From Janthinobacterium sp. BJB426 (GTDB lineage: Bacteria > Pseudomonadota > Gammaproteobacteria > Burkholderiales > Burkholderiaceae_D): DNA of 64,000 nucleotides. The stretch lies in contig NZ_PDZL01000011.1 in assembly GCF_002735705.1 (NCBI RefSeq), forward strand, positions 62,001 through 126,000, read 5' to 3'. Shown piece by piece: positions 9,094 through 17,597 of the stretch. A program made the position numbers and the translations under genes. The notes beneath the pieces were generated by a model. That model was given only the letters and a program-made list of their open reading frames with translations. It was not told the origin of the DNA and did no database searches. The first letter of the stretch is position 1. Every line of letters starts with the position of its first letter.

Positions 9094-10031
9094 CGAAGTT
9101 GGCGGAGCAGCCGGACTGGGTCAACCGGGTCTATTGCGAAGATGCGCTGGCGGGGCTGGCGCGCATTCCCGATGGCTCGGTGGACCTGATCCTGACGGAT
9201 CCGCCGTACAACCTGGGCAAGGATTACGGCAATGCCTCGGACCAGCAGTCGGTGGCCGACTACCTGCGCTGGACGGAACAGTGGATCGATGCGGCGCTGC
9301 CCAAGCTGAAAGCCAACGGCAGCCTGTACATCTTTCTGACCTGGCGCTATTCGCCGGAGATCTTCGTCATGCTGAAGCAGCGCATGGCGATGATGAATGA
9401 AATCATCTGGGACCGCCGCGTGCCGTCCATGGGCGGCAGCGTGCGCAGCTTTTCATCGGTGCACGACACCATCGGCTTCTTCGTCAAGCGCAAGGATTAC
9501 TACTTCGACCTTGACGCGGTGCGCATCGCCTACGACGCGGCTACCAAGAAAGCCCGTTCGCGCTCGATCTTCATCGGCGCGAAATGGCTGGAAGTGGGCT
9601 ACAACCCGAAAGACTTGTGGAGCGTGTCGCGCCTGCACAAGGAACATCCGGAGCGGGCCGACCACCCGACGCAAAAGCCGCTCGAAATCATCGAGCGCAT
9701 GCTCAAGGCGTCGTGCCCGCCCGGCGGCGTGGTGCTCGACCTGTTCATGGGCAGCGGCACCACGGCCCTGGCGGCGAAGCGTTGCGGGCGCGATTTCGTC
9801 GGCTTTGAACTGAACCCCGACTACTGCGCCATCATCGAACAACGGCTGGCGGCGCTGACGCAGGAGCTGGCCGCACCGGCCACATTGGCCGCGTCCAAGC
9901 CCGCCAGGGCGGCAGCAAAGAAACCGACGGCTGCCAAGAAGCCGGCTGCCGTGAAAAAGCCGCCCGCCGTGAAAAAAGCACCGGCCCGCAAGGCGCGCAG
10001 CGCCGCCGTGCCGGAAGACGTCGTCATTTAA
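9090..10031 (+). CDS. DNA methyltransferase (beta-class, N4/N6) inserted in the his operon
   Basis: Amino-methyltransferase of 313 residues. The catalytic motif [10 protein letters not shown] is at 36-43 and the SAM-binding motif [10 protein letters not shown] at 217-225; this order (IV before I) defines the beta class that includes HinfI- and CcrM-type enzymes. HPTQKP at 192-197 is the usual block before motif I. After about residue 265 comes an Ala/Lys/Pro tail of repeated KKP and VKK units, resembling bacterial histone-H1-like tails, which probably gives non-specific DNA affinity (inference). No restriction endonuclease is adjacent, so it looks like an orphan methylase. It is coupled to hisD (ATGA overlap) and is followed after 22 bases by hisC. 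Target sequence unknown. Confidence 0.92.
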   Translation: MTKLAEQPDWVNRVYCEDALAGLARIPDGSVDLILTDPPYNLGKDYGNASDQQSVADYLRWTEQWIDAALPKLKANGSLYIFLTWRYSPEIFVMLKQRMAMMNEIIWDRRVPSMGGSVRSFSSVHDTIGFFVKRKDYYFDLDAVRIAYDAATKKARSRSIFIGAKWLEVGYNPKDLWSVSRLHKEHPERADHPTQKPLEIIERMLKASCPPGGVVLDLFMGSGTTALAAKRCGRDFVGFELNPDYCAIIEQRLAALTQELAAPATLAASKPARAAAKKPTAAKKPAAVKKPPAVKKAPARKARSAAVPEDVVI

Positions 10032-10053
10032 TTTCATCAGGAGTGTTTGCAGC

Positions 10054-11148
10054 ATGTCTTTCCTCGATCAGTTAATCAGCAACACCGTGCGCTCCGATGT
10101 GCGGGCCGTCAAAAGCTACCAGGTAGCCGATGCCAGCGGTTACATCAAACTCGATGCGATGGAAAACCCGTATCCGCTGCCGCCGCAGCTGCGCGAGGAA
10201 CTGGGCGCGCGCCTGGCCGGCGTGGCGCTGAACCGCTATCCGCCGTCCTACGCCAGCCTGCAGGCGGCCATTTGCGCCAGACTCGGCGTGCCCGCCGGTT
10301 ACGACGTCATGCTGGGCAATGGCTCCGATGAACTCATTTCCATCCTGGCCATGGCGTGCGCCCGCCAGGAGCCTGGCCAGCGCGCCGTGCTGCTGGCGCC
10401 CGTGCCGGCCTTCGTCATGTATGCGCGCTCGGCGCAGTTTGCCGGCATGGATTTTGTCGGCGTGCCTTTGCAGGCGGACTTCAGCCTGGACATGCCGGCC
10501 ATGCTGGCGGCGATCGAACAGCATCGCCCGGCGCTGGTCTTCCTTGCGTATCCGAACAACCCGACGGGCAACCTGTTTGCCACTGGCGACATCGAGCGCA
10601 TCCTGGCGGCCCTCGGCGACACGGGCATCGCCGTCGTCGACGAAGCGTATGAACCGTTCGCGCAGCACAGCTTCATGGGCCGTTTGCCCGAATATGAAAA
10701 CCTGGTGGTGATGCGCACCGTGTCGAAACTGGGCCTGGCCGGCATCCGCCTCGGCTACATGTCGGCCGCGCCGGCCCTGCTGGCGCAATTTGAAAAAGTG
10801 CGCCCGCCGTACAATGTGAACGTGCTGACCCAGGCGGCGGCCGAATTCGCGCTCGAACACCTCGATGTGTTGAATGCCCAGGCGGATTTGCTCAACAGCG
10901 CTCGCGACGATCTGGCGCTGCGCCTGGCGGAATTGCCGGGCGTAACGGTCTTCCCCTCGAAGGCAAATTTTCTTTTGATTCGTGTGGCTGATTCCGACGA
11001 TGTTTGCGCAAAACTGCTTGCCCGCAGGGTTTTAATTAAAAATATGAGTAAAATGCATGCTGCGCTGGCCAATTGCCTGCGCATCAGCGTCAGCACCCCG
11101 GAAGAAAATTCCCTTTTTTACGATGCCTTCAAGGCATCCCTCGTTTAG
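10054..11148 (+). CDS. hisC: HisC, histidinol-phosphate aminotransferase
   Basis: PLP-dependent class I/II aminotransferase converting imidazole-acetol phosphate to histidinol phosphate. It has 364 residues. The PLP lysine is K225 in [15 protein letters not shown], and YPNNPTGN (about 166-173) and VVDEAYEPF (about 194-202) are the cofactor-binding blocks. The start is ATG 10054, with AGGAG ten bases upstream. It is separated from hisD by the methyltransferase gene. The last 150 bp are noticeably more AT-rich than the rest, around a TTTTAATTAAAAATATGAG stretch at 11030-11048. Confidence 0.96.
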   Translation: MSFLDQLISNTVRSDVRAVKSYQVADASGYIKLDAMENPYPLPPQLREELGARLAGVALNRYPPSYASLQAAICARLGVPAGYDVMLGNGSDELISILAMACARQEPGQRAVLLAPVPAFVMYARSAQFAGMDFVGVPLQADFSLDMPAMLAAIEQHRPALVFLAYPNNPTGNLFATGDIERILAALGDTGIAVVDEAYEPFAQHSFMGRLPEYENLVVMRTVSKLGLAGIRLGYMSAAPALLAQFEKVRPPYNVNVLTQAAAEFALEHLDVLNAQADLLNSARDDLALRLAELPGVTVFPSKANFLLIRVADSDDVCAKLLARRVLIKNMSKMHAALANCLRISVSTPEENSLFYDAFKASLV

Positions 11149-11167
11149 CCTATCGCCAGAGCCTCCC

Positions 11168-11758
11168 ATGAACCGCACCGCAGAAATCACGCGCAACACC
11201 AATGAGACGCAAGTTCGCGTCGCCCTCAACCTGGATGGCACGGGCCAGCAAAAGCTGAACACCGGTGTGCCCTTCCTCGACCATATGCTGGACCAGATCG
11301 CCCGCCACGGCTTGATCGACCTGGATATCGAAGCGACGGGCGACGTGCATATCGACAATCACCATACGGTGGAAGACGTGGGCATCACCTTGGGCATGGC
11401 CGTAGCCAAGGCTATCGGCGACAAGAAGGGCATCCGCCGCTACGGCCACGCGTATGTGCCGCTGGACGAGGCGCTGTCGCGCGTGGTGCTCGATTTCTCG
11501 GGCCGCCCGGGCATCGAATACCACATCCCGTTTACGCGCGCCATGATCGCCGGCTTCGACGTCGACCTGACCCTGGAATTTTTCCGCGGCTTCGTCAACC
11601 ATGCGGGCGTGACATTGCATATCGACAACTTGCGCGGCACGAATGCCCACCATCAGTGCGAAACCGTGTTCAAGGCCTTTGGCCGCGCGCTGCGTATGGC
11701 TGCCGAGCTCGACGAGCGCGCGGCCGGCATCATTCCATCGACCAAGGGCAGCCTGTAA
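11168..11758 (+). CDS. hisB: HisB, imidazoleglycerol-phosphate dehydratase
   Basis: Monofunctional IGP dehydratase, 196 residues, without the phosphatase domain fused in E. coli. Manganese-binding His-rich motifs are present: [13 protein letters not shown] at about 35-47, [11 protein letters not shown] at about 65-75, and the second pair [19 protein letters not shown]. The ATG at 11168 starts the family N-terminus ([10 protein letters not shown]); an in-frame ATG upstream at 11057 lies inside hisC and is rejected. The gene begins 19 bases after hisC. A separate histidinol-phosphatase must exist elsewhere. Confidence 0.96.
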   Translation: MNRTAEITRNTNETQVRVALNLDGTGQQKLNTGVPFLDHMLDQIARHGLIDLDIEATGDVHIDNHHTVEDVGITLGMAVAKAIGDKKGIRRYGHAYVPLDEALSRVVLDFSGRPGIEYHIPFTRAMIAGFDVDLTLEFFRGFVNHAGVTLHIDNLRGTNAHHQCETVFKAFGRALRMAAELDERAAGIIPSTKGSL

Positions 11759-11793
11759 GCGCCCGCGAACCACTGTAGATTCCGAGATCAAAC

Positions 11794-12432
11794 ATGAATA
11801 AAATTGTGGTGGTGGATTACGGCATGGGTAATTTGCGCTCGGTGGCGCAGGCCTTGCGTGCCGTAGCGCCGGAAGCCGACGTGCGCATTTCCGGACTGGC
11901 GCAAGACATCGACAGCGCCGACCGCATCGTCTTGCCGGGCCAGGGCGCCATGCCCGACTGCATGCGCAGCCTGCGCGAATCAGGTGTACTGGAGGCGCTG
12001 TTGCGCGCCGCCGACAGCAAGCCCGTGCTGGGCGTGTGCATCGGCGAGCAAATGCTGTTCGACGGCAGCGAAGAGGGCAATGCGGCCGGTCTGGGCTTGC
12101 TGCCAGGCAAAGTCGTGCGCTTCCAGCTCGACGGCCAGGTGCAGGAAGACGGCTCGCGCTTCAAGGTGCCGCAAATGGGCTGGAACCAGGTGCGGCAAAC
12201 GGCGTCCCATGTCATGTGGGATGGCATCGCCGACAACGCGTATTTTTACTTTGTGCACAGTTATTTTGCTCAACCTCAAGAGGCGGCGCACACGGTGGGC
12301 GAGACTGTCTATGGCGCGCCGTTCGCCTGCGCCGTCGCCCGTGATAATATTTTCGCGACACAGTTTCACCCTGAAAAAAGCGCTGCCGCTGGCTTGCAGC
12401 TGTACAAGAACTTCGTTCACTGGCAACCTTAA
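11794..12432 (+). CDS. hisH: HisH, glutamine amidotransferase subunit of IGP synthase
   Basis: Class I glutamine amidotransferase that feeds ammonia to HisF. It has 212 residues. The nucleophile is C82 in GVCIGEQML (the usual form is GxCLGMQ), and the catalytic His and Glu lie in TQFHPEKS near residue 190. It starts 35 bases after hisB and precedes hisA by 54 bases. Confidence 0.96.
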   Translation: MNKIVVVDYGMGNLRSVAQALRAVAPEADVRISGLAQDIDSADRIVLPGQGAMPDCMRSLRESGVLEALLRAADSKPVLGVCIGEQMLFDGSEEGNAAGLGLLPGKVVRFQLDGQVQEDGSRFKVPQMGWNQVRQTASHVMWDGIADNAYFYFVHSYFAQPQEAAHTVGETVYGAPFACAVARDNIFATQFHPEKSAAAGLQLYKNFVHWQP

Positions 12433-12486
12433 CGTTAGCTCTCCGGCTTTTTTTCCGCCTCTCACTCACTCTAGACCACACTGACC

Positions 12487-13260
12487 ATGCTGCTTATTCC
12501 CGCCATCGACCTGAAAGACGGTCACTGCGTACGCCTGAAACAAGGCGATATGGAACTTGCCACCGTATTTTCCGAAGACCCGGCCGAGATGGCCCGCCAT
12601 TGGCTGATGCAAGGCGCGCGCCGGCTGCATTTGGTCGACCTGAATGGCGCTTTTGCCGGCAAGCCGAAGAACGAAGGCGCCGTCAAGGCCATCCTGAAGG
12701 CGGTGCAAGATTTCGCCGTGGAAAATGACATCGAGGAAATCCCCGTGCAGCTGGGCGGCGGCATCCGTGACCTCGACACCATCGAGCGCTACCTCGACGC
12801 CGGCATCACCTACATCATCATCGGCACGGCGGCCGTGAAAAGCCCCGGCTTCCTGCACGACGCCTGCGGCGCCTTCCCGGGCCACATCATCGTCGGCCTC
12901 GATGCAAAAGATGGCAAAGTGGCAACGGATGGCTGGAGCAAGATGTCGGGCCACGAAGTGATCGACCTGGCGAAAAAATTCGAAGCCTACGGCGTCGAAT
13001 CGATCATCTACACGGACATCGGCCGCGACGGCATGATGGGCGGCATCAATATCGAGGCCACCGTCAAGCTGGCGCAAGCCGTCAAGATCCCCGTCATCGC
13101 CTCGGGCGGCCTGCACAATATCGGCGACGTGGAAGCGCTGTGCGCGGTCCAGGCCGAAGGTATCGAAGGCGTGATCTGCGGCCGTTCCATCTATGAAGGC
13201 ACGATCGACCTGGCGCAGGCGCAGGAACGCGCCGACGAACTGACCGACGCCGCCGTTTAA
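12487..13260 (+). CDS. hisA: HisA, ProFAR isomerase
   Basis: TIM-barrel isomerase of histidine synthesis (5'-ProFAR to PRFAR), 257 residues here, about ten more than many homologues. The catalytic Asp lies in [13 protein letters not shown] near residue 8 and the second Asp in [12 protein letters not shown] near 176. Two phosphate-binding loops (LGGGIRDL and [11 protein letters not shown]) mark the half-barrel symmetry shared with HisF. A strong hairpin follows the stop. Confidence 0.96.
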   Translation: MLLIPAIDLKDGHCVRLKQGDMELATVFSEDPAEMARHWLMQGARRLHLVDLNGAFAGKPKNEGAVKAILKAVQDFAVENDIEEIPVQLGGGIRDLDTIERYLDAGITYIIIGTAAVKSPGFLHDACGAFPGHIIVGLDAKDGKVATDGWSKMSGHEVIDLAKKFEAYGVESIIYTDIGRDGMMGGINIEATVKLAQAVKIPVIASGGLHNIGDVEALCAVQAEGIEGVICGRSIYEGTIDLAQAQERADELTDAAV

Positions 13261-13264
13261 GCCT

Positions 13265-13302
13265 GCCTGGCCAGGGCGTGCGCGTGCATGCCCTGGCCAG
13301 GC
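13265..13302 (+). other. Perfect 13-bp inverted repeat between hisA and hisF
   Basis: The arms GCCTGGCCAGGGC (13265-13277) and GCCCTGGCCAGGC (13290-13302) are perfectly complementary around a 12-base loop. No T-run follows, so it does not look like an intrinsic terminator. In the mRNA it would form a very stable stem ending 18 bases before the hisF start, where it could act as a processing or stability element or modulate hisF expression (inference). Confidence 0.8.
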
Positions 13303-13320
13303 GACAATCTGGATACCATC

Positions 13321-14082
13321 ATGCTTGCAAAACGTATCATCCCCTGCCTCGACGTGACCAATGGCCGCGTTGTCAAAGGTGTCAATTTCACGGAATTGCG
13401 CGACGCCGGCGACCCGGTGGAAATTGCCCGCCGCTATGATGAGCAGGGCGCCGACGAAATCACTTTCCTCGACATTACTGCCTCGAGCGACAACCGTGGC
13501 CTGATCTTCGACATCATCGAAGCCGTCGCGTCGCAAGTGTTCATTCCGCTGACCGTGGGCGGCGGCGTGCGCGTGGTGGAAGACGTGCGCCGGCTGCTCA
13601 ACGCGGGCGCCGACAAGGTCAGCATCAACACCTCGGCCGTGACGAATCCGCAACTGGTGTACGAAGCCTCGCAAAAGCACGGCTCGCAATGCATCGTCGT
13701 CGCCATCGACGCCAAGCAGGTGTCGCCCGGCAAATGGGAAGTGTTTACCCATGGCGGACGCACGGCCACCGGCCTGGACGCCTTCGAATGGGCGCGTAAA
13801 ATGGAAAGCCTGGGCGCCGGAGAGATCTTGCTCACCAGCATGGACCGCGACGGCACCAAGGTCGGCTTCGACCTTGGCCTGACGCGCGGCGTGTCCGACG
13901 CCGTCAGCATTCCCGTGATCGCCTCGGGCGGCGTGGGCGGCTTGCAGGACCTGGTCGATGGCATCAAGGTGGGCCGCGCGGACGCCGTGCTGGCCGCCAG
14001 CATCTTCCATTATGGCCAGCACACGGTGCAGGAAGCCAAGCGGTTCATGGCGCAGCAGGGCATTCCCATGCGTCTGGCGTAA
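13321..14082 (+). CDS. hisF: HisF, cyclase subunit of IGP synthase
   Basis: TIM-barrel synthase subunit that, with HisH, converts PRFAR and ammonia to IGP and AICAR. It has 253 residues. The catalytic Asp pair is in the N-terminal [15 protein letters not shown] (about 6-20) and [11 protein letters not shown] (near 176). ATG 13321 is used because it starts the family N-terminus [11 protein letters not shown]; the frame is open upstream to 13288 but that extension runs through the hairpin. Confidence 0.97.
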   Translation: MLAKRIIPCLDVTNGRVVKGVNFTELRDAGDPVEIARRYDEQGADEITFLDITASSDNRGLIFDIIEAVASQVFIPLTVGGGVRVVEDVRRLLNAGADKVSINTSAVTNPQLVYEASQKHGSQCIVVAIDAKQVSPGKWEVFTHGGRTATGLDAFEWARKMESLGAGEILLTSMDRDGTKVGFDLGLTRGVSDAVSIPVIASGGVGGLQDLVDGIKVGRADAVLAASIFHYGQHTVQEAKRFMAQQGIPMRLA

Positions 14083-14116
14083 ATATCAGCAGTAAATATA
14101 GGCAGGATAGAAGAAC

Positions 14117-14554
14117 ATGCAAAACGGAACCATCGTAGCAAGCAATGCCAAGTGGCTGAAAAAGGTCAAATGGGACGAGCACGGCCTGGTGCCCGTGATT
14201 GCGCAGGAAGCGGGCAGCAATGACGTGCTGATGTTCGCCTGGATGAACCGCGACGCGCTGGCGCGCACGGTGGAGCTGGGCGAAGCCGTATACTGGAGCC
14301 GTTCGCGCAAGAAACTGTGGCACAAGGGCGAAGAGTCGGGCCACACGCAAAAGGTGCTGGAAATCCGCCTCGATTGTGATGAAGACGTGGTCTTGCTGAA
14401 AATCGAGCAAGCGGGCGGCATCGCCTGCCATACGGGCCGCCATTCGTGCTTCTTCCAGAAATTCGAAGGCGACGAGAAAACGGGTGAATGGCAAGTCACC
14501 GACCCCGTCCTGAAAGACCCTGAGACGATTTACGCGGAAAGCAAGAGCAAATGA
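14117..14554 (+). CDS. hisI: HisI, phosphoribosyl-AMP cyclohydrolase
   Basis: Metal-dependent hydrolase opening the purine ring of PR-AMP, 145 residues. The Mg-binding Asp cluster ([11 protein letters not shown]) and the Zn-binding cysteines (the Cys of LDCDED plus [12 protein letters not shown]) are intact. The enzyme is separate from HisE, unlike the fused E. coli HisIE. Its stop overlaps the hisE start by four bases. Confidence 0.96.
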   Translation: MQNGTIVASNAKWLKKVKWDEHGLVPVIAQEAGSNDVLMFAWMNRDALARTVELGEAVYWSRSRKKLWHKGEESGHTQKVLEIRLDCDEDVVLLKIEQAGGIACHTGRHSCFFQKFEGDEKTGEWQVTDPVLKDPETIYAESKSK

Positions 14555-14922
14555 GTGAAACCCTGAAGCGCCTGGCCGCCGTGATCGAATCGCGCAAGCT
14601 GGCCAACGGCGGCGACCCCGCCACCTCGTATGTCGCGCGCCTGTTTGCCAAGGGCGACGATGCGATTTTGAAAAAAATCGGCGAAGAGGCCACGGAAACG
14701 GTGATGGCCGCCAAGGATGCGCGCCGCGACAACGACCCGTCGAAGGTCCTGTACGAATGCGCCGACCTGTGGTTTCACAGCTTGGTGATGCTGGCGCAGT
14801 TCGACTTGACGCCGCAGCAGGTGCTCGACGAGCTGGCGCGCCGCGAAGGCCTGTCCGGCCTGGAAGAAAAGGCGGCACGCAAGGATGAGTTGCGCGACGC
14901 CGGCGAAACAGACAAACACTGA
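14551..14922 (+). CDS. hisE: HisE, phosphoribosyl-ATP pyrophosphatase
   Basis: MazG-like all-alpha pyrophosphohydrolase acting on PR-ATP, 123 residues. The metal-binding [11 protein letters not shown] motif is at about 49-59, followed by [14 protein letters not shown]. It is translationally coupled to hisI (ATGA overlap) and is the last his gene. The HIT gene starts 16 bases later without a terminator. Confidence 0.95.
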   Translation: MSETLKRLAAVIESRKLANGGDPATSYVARLFAKGDDAILKKIGEEATETVMAAKDARRDNDPSKVLYECADLWFHSLVMLAQFDLTPQQVLDELARREGLSGLEEKAARKDELRDAGETDKH

Positions 14923-14937
14923 CCTACTGGAGCGTGC

Positions 14938-15309
14938 GTGGATAACTGTATTTTCTGCAAGATTGCTGCAAAACAAATTCCTTCGTCCATCGTGTATGAG
15001 GACGAGGACTTGCTGGCCTTCAAGGACATCAACCCGGCCGCCCCCGTGCACCTGCTGTTGATCCCGAAGCGCCACGTGGCCAGCCTGTCCGATTGCGACG
15101 ACAGCCATACGGACATGCTGGGCAAGCTGCTGCGCCTGGCGCCGAAGCTCGCTGCCGAGTTCGGCTGCGCCGTCACGTATGACGCCGATGGCACGCCTGC
15201 CGGCGGCTTCAAGACCATGATCAACAGCGGCCCGAACGGCGGGCAAGAGGTGTATCACCTGCACATGCATGTGTACGGCGGTCCCCGCCCCTGGCGCGGT
15301 CAACACTGA
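14938..15309 (+). CDS. HIT-family nucleotide-binding hydrolase
   Basis: Histidine-triad protein of the HinT/PKCI branch, 123 residues, likely a purine nucleoside phosphoramidase. The histidine triad is HLHMHVYGG near the C-terminus (about 107-115); the N-terminal [19 protein letters not shown] carries a Cys-x2-Cys pair. GTG 14938 is the start, with GGAG at 14929-14932 five bases upstream. The his-HIT-tat order is common in betaproteobacteria, so its position does not imply a role in histidine synthesis. Confidence 0.94.
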   Translation: MDNCIFCKIAAKQIPSSIVYEDEDLLAFKDINPAAPVHLLLIPKRHVASLSDCDDSHTDMLGKLLRLAPKLAAEFGCAVTYDADGTPAGGFKTMINSGPNGGQEVYHLHMHVYGGPRPWRGQH

Positions 15310-15310
15310 T

Positions 15311-15340
15311 TTCGCTGCGCGCCGGGTTCACGTGTATACT
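15311..15340 (+). promoter_or_regulatory. Possible secondary promoter for tatABC
   Basis: TATACT at 15335-15340 is a good -10 element 50 bases upstream of tatA. The upstream -35 candidate (TTCGCT, 15311-15316, 18-bp spacer) is weak. It would give the tat genes expression independent of the his operon. Confidence 0.33.
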
Positions 15341-15389
15341 ACCGGCATTGGTCGACGCTATTCGGGCACCGTCCCGCAAGGAGAATGTG

Positions 15390-15626
15390 ATGGGTTCATT
15401 GAGTATTTGGCACTGGGTGATCGTTCTGGTCATTGTGATGCTGGTCTTCGGCACCAAGAAACTGGGCAATATCGGCGGTGATATCGGCAAGGCCGTCAAA
15501 GGCTTCAAGGATGGCGTCAAGGGCGAAGATGACGCTCCGGCAGCCAATACCCCTCCTGCTGCGCCATCGCAAGTGGCCGACAAAAGCACCATCGACGTCG
15601 AAACGAAAGAGAAAAGCAAGTTCTGA
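15390..15626 (+). CDS. tatA: TatA, twin-arginine translocase subunit
   Basis: Pore-forming subunit of the Tat system for export of folded proteins, 78 residues. One N-terminal membrane helix ([15 protein letters not shown], about 7-21) is followed by the [14 protein letters not shown] hinge and amphipathic helix, then a charged low-complexity tail. ATG 15390 is the start: AAGGAGA at 15378-15384 lies upstream and the protein then begins MGSLSIWHW as in other betaproteobacteria. Confidence 0.96.
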   Translation: MGSLSIWHWVIVLVIVMLVFGTKKLGNIGGDIGKAVKGFKDGVKGEDDAPAANTPPAAPSQVADKSTIDVETKEKSKF

Positions 15627-15674
15627 TAGCGTGGCGGGGCGCTTGCCTCGTCCGGTAACAGCCCTTGTCCGCTT

Positions 15675-16208
15675 ATGATCGATCTCGGTCTCTCTAAAAT
15701 CGCCATCATCGGCGTGGTTGCGTTGATAGTCATCGGCCCTGAAAAGTTGCCGAGAGTGGCGCGCATGGCCGGTACCCTGTATGGCCGCGCGCAACGCTAT
15801 CTGAACCAGGTGAAATCCGAAGTTTCGCGCGAAATTGAAATGGAAGAGCTGAAAAACCTGCAGAAGGAAGTGCAGGATGCGGCCCATTCTGTCAAGCAAA
15901 GCGTGGAGAAATCCATGCATGGCGTGGAAAACTCGATCTCCGGCAACCTGGCCGAGGTGGAAAACGCCTGGCGCGGCGATGCCAGCTCGTATGAGGGGCA
16001 TCACGATGCCCATGAAGCCATGCTGCGCGCCACCAACGATGACCTGGCCCGCAAGGCGCGCGAATTCCGCCGCAAGAAGCTGGTGCGCAATTCCGCCATC
16101 CCTGGCTGGTACAAGCAGCGCCATGGCGGCAAGCTGCACGTGCAGTCGGCCGCCGCCCGCGTGGCGCGCTTCCGTCCGCGCGCCAGCTCCTCCTCCTTTT
16201 ACTCATGA
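15675..16208 (+). CDS. tatB: TatB, twin-arginine translocase subunit
   Basis: Substrate-receptor subunit that works with TatC, 177 residues. The N-terminal helix LSKIAIIGVVALIVIGPEKL contains the family E/P-K-L pattern, followed by a long amphipathic helix (ARMAGTLYGRAQRYLNQVK). The C-terminal half is charged and poorly conserved. The stop overlaps tatC by four bases. Confidence 0.95.
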   Translation: MIDLGLSKIAIIGVVALIVIGPEKLPRVARMAGTLYGRAQRYLNQVKSEVSREIEMEELKNLQKEVQDAAHSVKQSVEKSMHGVENSISGNLAEVENAWRGDASSYEGHHDAHEAMLRATNDDLARKAREFRRKKLVRNSAIPGWYKQRHGGKLHVQSAAARVARFRPRASSSSFYS

Positions 16209-16960
16209 GTAGCAAATCCCCGGTGGAAGAAACTTTTATCTCGCATCTGGTCGAGCTGCGCAACCGCCTGGTCAAGGCCTCGATCGGCATCGCCGTCGTC
16301 TGCGCCGTGCTGTTTTACTGGCCCGGCCCTTCGCATATCTACGATTTTATTGCGGCGCCGATGATCGCCTCGCTGCCGGCCGGCTCGAAAATGATCGCCA
16401 CCGGCGTCATCTCGCCGTTCCTGGTGCCGATGAAAGTGACCCTGGTGATCGCCTTCATCGTCGCCTTGCCCTGGGTGCTGTACCAGATGTGGGCGTTTAT
16501 TGCCCCCGGCCTGTACACGCATGAAAAGCGCCTGATCGCGCCGCTGGTCATTTCGTCGTCCCTGCTGTTCATCGCCGGCGTGGCCTTCTGCTATTTCTTT
16601 GTGTTTGGCCGCGTCTTCCACTTCATCAGCGACTTTTCGCCATCGTCGATCGCGGTAACGCCCGATATCGAAAACTACCTCGATTTCGTCATGTCGATGT
16701 GCCTGGCCTTTGGCGCCACCTTCGAGGTGCCCGTGGTGGTGGTGATCCTCGTGCGCATGGGGCTGGTTTCCATCGCGAAACTCAAGGAAGTGCGTCCCTA
16801 CATCATCGTCGGCGCCTTCGTGATTGCCGCCATCGTCACGCCGCCGGACGTGGTCAGTCAGTTCTCGCTGGCCATCCCGATGTGCCTGTTGTTCGAGCTG
16901 GGCCTGCTGGTGGCGCCCATCTTCGTCAAGGCAACCCAGGCGCCGGAAGAAGCGTCCTAG
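16205..16960 (+). CDS. tatC: TatC, twin-arginine translocase core
   Basis: Polytopic core of the Tat translocon that binds the twin-arginine signal, 251 residues. The cytoplasmic N-terminus has the conserved HLVELRNRLVKA (about 14-25); six membrane helices follow, with PWVLYQMWAFIAPGLY and the periplasmic Glu region in between. It overlaps tatB by four bases and is followed by a strong terminator, so it ends the long mla-to-tat co-directional block. Confidence 0.97.
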   Translation: MSSKSPVEETFISHLVELRNRLVKASIGIAVVCAVLFYWPGPSHIYDFIAAPMIASLPAGSKMIATGVISPFLVPMKVTLVIAFIVALPWVLYQMWAFIAPGLYTHEKRLIAPLVISSSLLFIAGVAFCYFFVFGRVFHFISDFSPSSIAVTPDIENYLDFVMSMCLAFGATFEVPVVVVILVRMGLVSIAKLKEVRPYIIVGAFVIAAIVTPPDVVSQFSLAIPMCLLFELGLLVAPIFVKATQAPEEAS

Positions 16961-16982
16961 ACGGTCTACAATACTCGCAAGC

Positions 16983-17020
16983 AAAAGCCGCTGACCTCCT
17001 TCGGGAGCAGCGGCTTTTTT
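16983..17020 (+). terminator. Intrinsic terminator after tatC
   Basis: The arms AAAAGCCGCTG (16983-16993) and CAGCGGCTTTT (from 17008) form an 11-bp stem, followed by a run of six T. It lies 22 bases after the tatC stop. Confidence 0.9.
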
Positions 17021-17044
17021 ATCATCAGGGAAGTTGGTGAATGC

Positions 17045-17425
17045 TTACTGCAGCATCAGTTTGCTGAGGATGCCCAGGTTGAGCGGGATCAGGGTGCTCA
17101 TCATCCAGTAGACGTGTTTCATGTCGGCGCCATGGCGCAAGTCCAGGCGTTCCAGGCGGGCGTCGAATTTTTGCTCCAGGGCATCTATTTTGGTATCGAA
17201 TTTCAGTTCCAGCGCATCCACTCTGGTATCGACCTTTTGCGCCACCAGCTTGATTTCCCCCAGCAGATTGCGCTCCAGCGCCGCCAGCTCGCCATGCACG
17301 ACCACGGCCGAACCCAGTACTTCACCCAGCGCCGTGGCATGGGCTTCCGCCTGCTGCGTGGGCACGCCGGCCGAGGCGAGGCGTTTGGCGTCATCGAGGG
17401 TGTCGAACTGGATGGGCATATGCAT
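17045..17425 (-). CDS. DUF1640 coiled-coil membrane-anchored protein
   Basis: Protein of 126 residues with the DUF1640 pattern: an N-terminal FDTLDDAKRLASAGVPTQQAEAHA helix, a central coiled coil built from heptad-like repeats (VDALELKFDTKIDALEQKFD), and a C-terminal hydrophobic segment (YWMMSTLIPLNLGILSKLML). This layout resembles the mitochondrial CCDC90/MCUR1 superfamily. ATG 17425 is chosen because AGGAG lies five bases upstream on the minus strand; the longer frame from 17464 lacks such a site. Function in bacteria is unknown. It is monocistronic by appearance. Confidence 0.82.
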   Translation of the reverse strand: MHMPIQFDTLDDAKRLASAGVPTQQAEAHATALGEVLGSAVVVHGELAALERNLLGEIKLVAQKVDTRVDALELKFDTKIDALEQKFDARLERLDLRHGADMKHVYWMMSTLIPLNLGILSKLMLQ

Positions 17426-17550
17426 AGACGCTCCTGATATCCAGCCTAGCAGGAAAATCGGCAATTGCCAGTGAGGAGTACGGTGGCGCCTGCCTTCCCA
17501 TGAGCTTAATGGACCGGCACGCCGGTGCTTTGCGGCAGCGCAAACGCATG

Positions 17551-17578
17551 CAAAAAGGGCGCCGCAGCGCCCTTTGCA
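17551..17578 (-). terminator. Intrinsic terminator after the DUF885 gene
   Basis: On the minus strand the stem AAGGGCGC/GCGCCCTT (17555-17562 with 17567-17574, four-base loop) is followed by five T (17552-17556 read in reverse). It lies about 25 bases beyond the DUF885 stop. Confidence 0.8.
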
Positions 17579-17597
17579 AGGTAGGAAGACGTACCGC

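Noticed and set aside
12466..14022. 518-codon open frame on the minus strand across hisA and hisF
   Set aside because: Antisense shadow; it crosses the intergenic hairpin and matches nothing.
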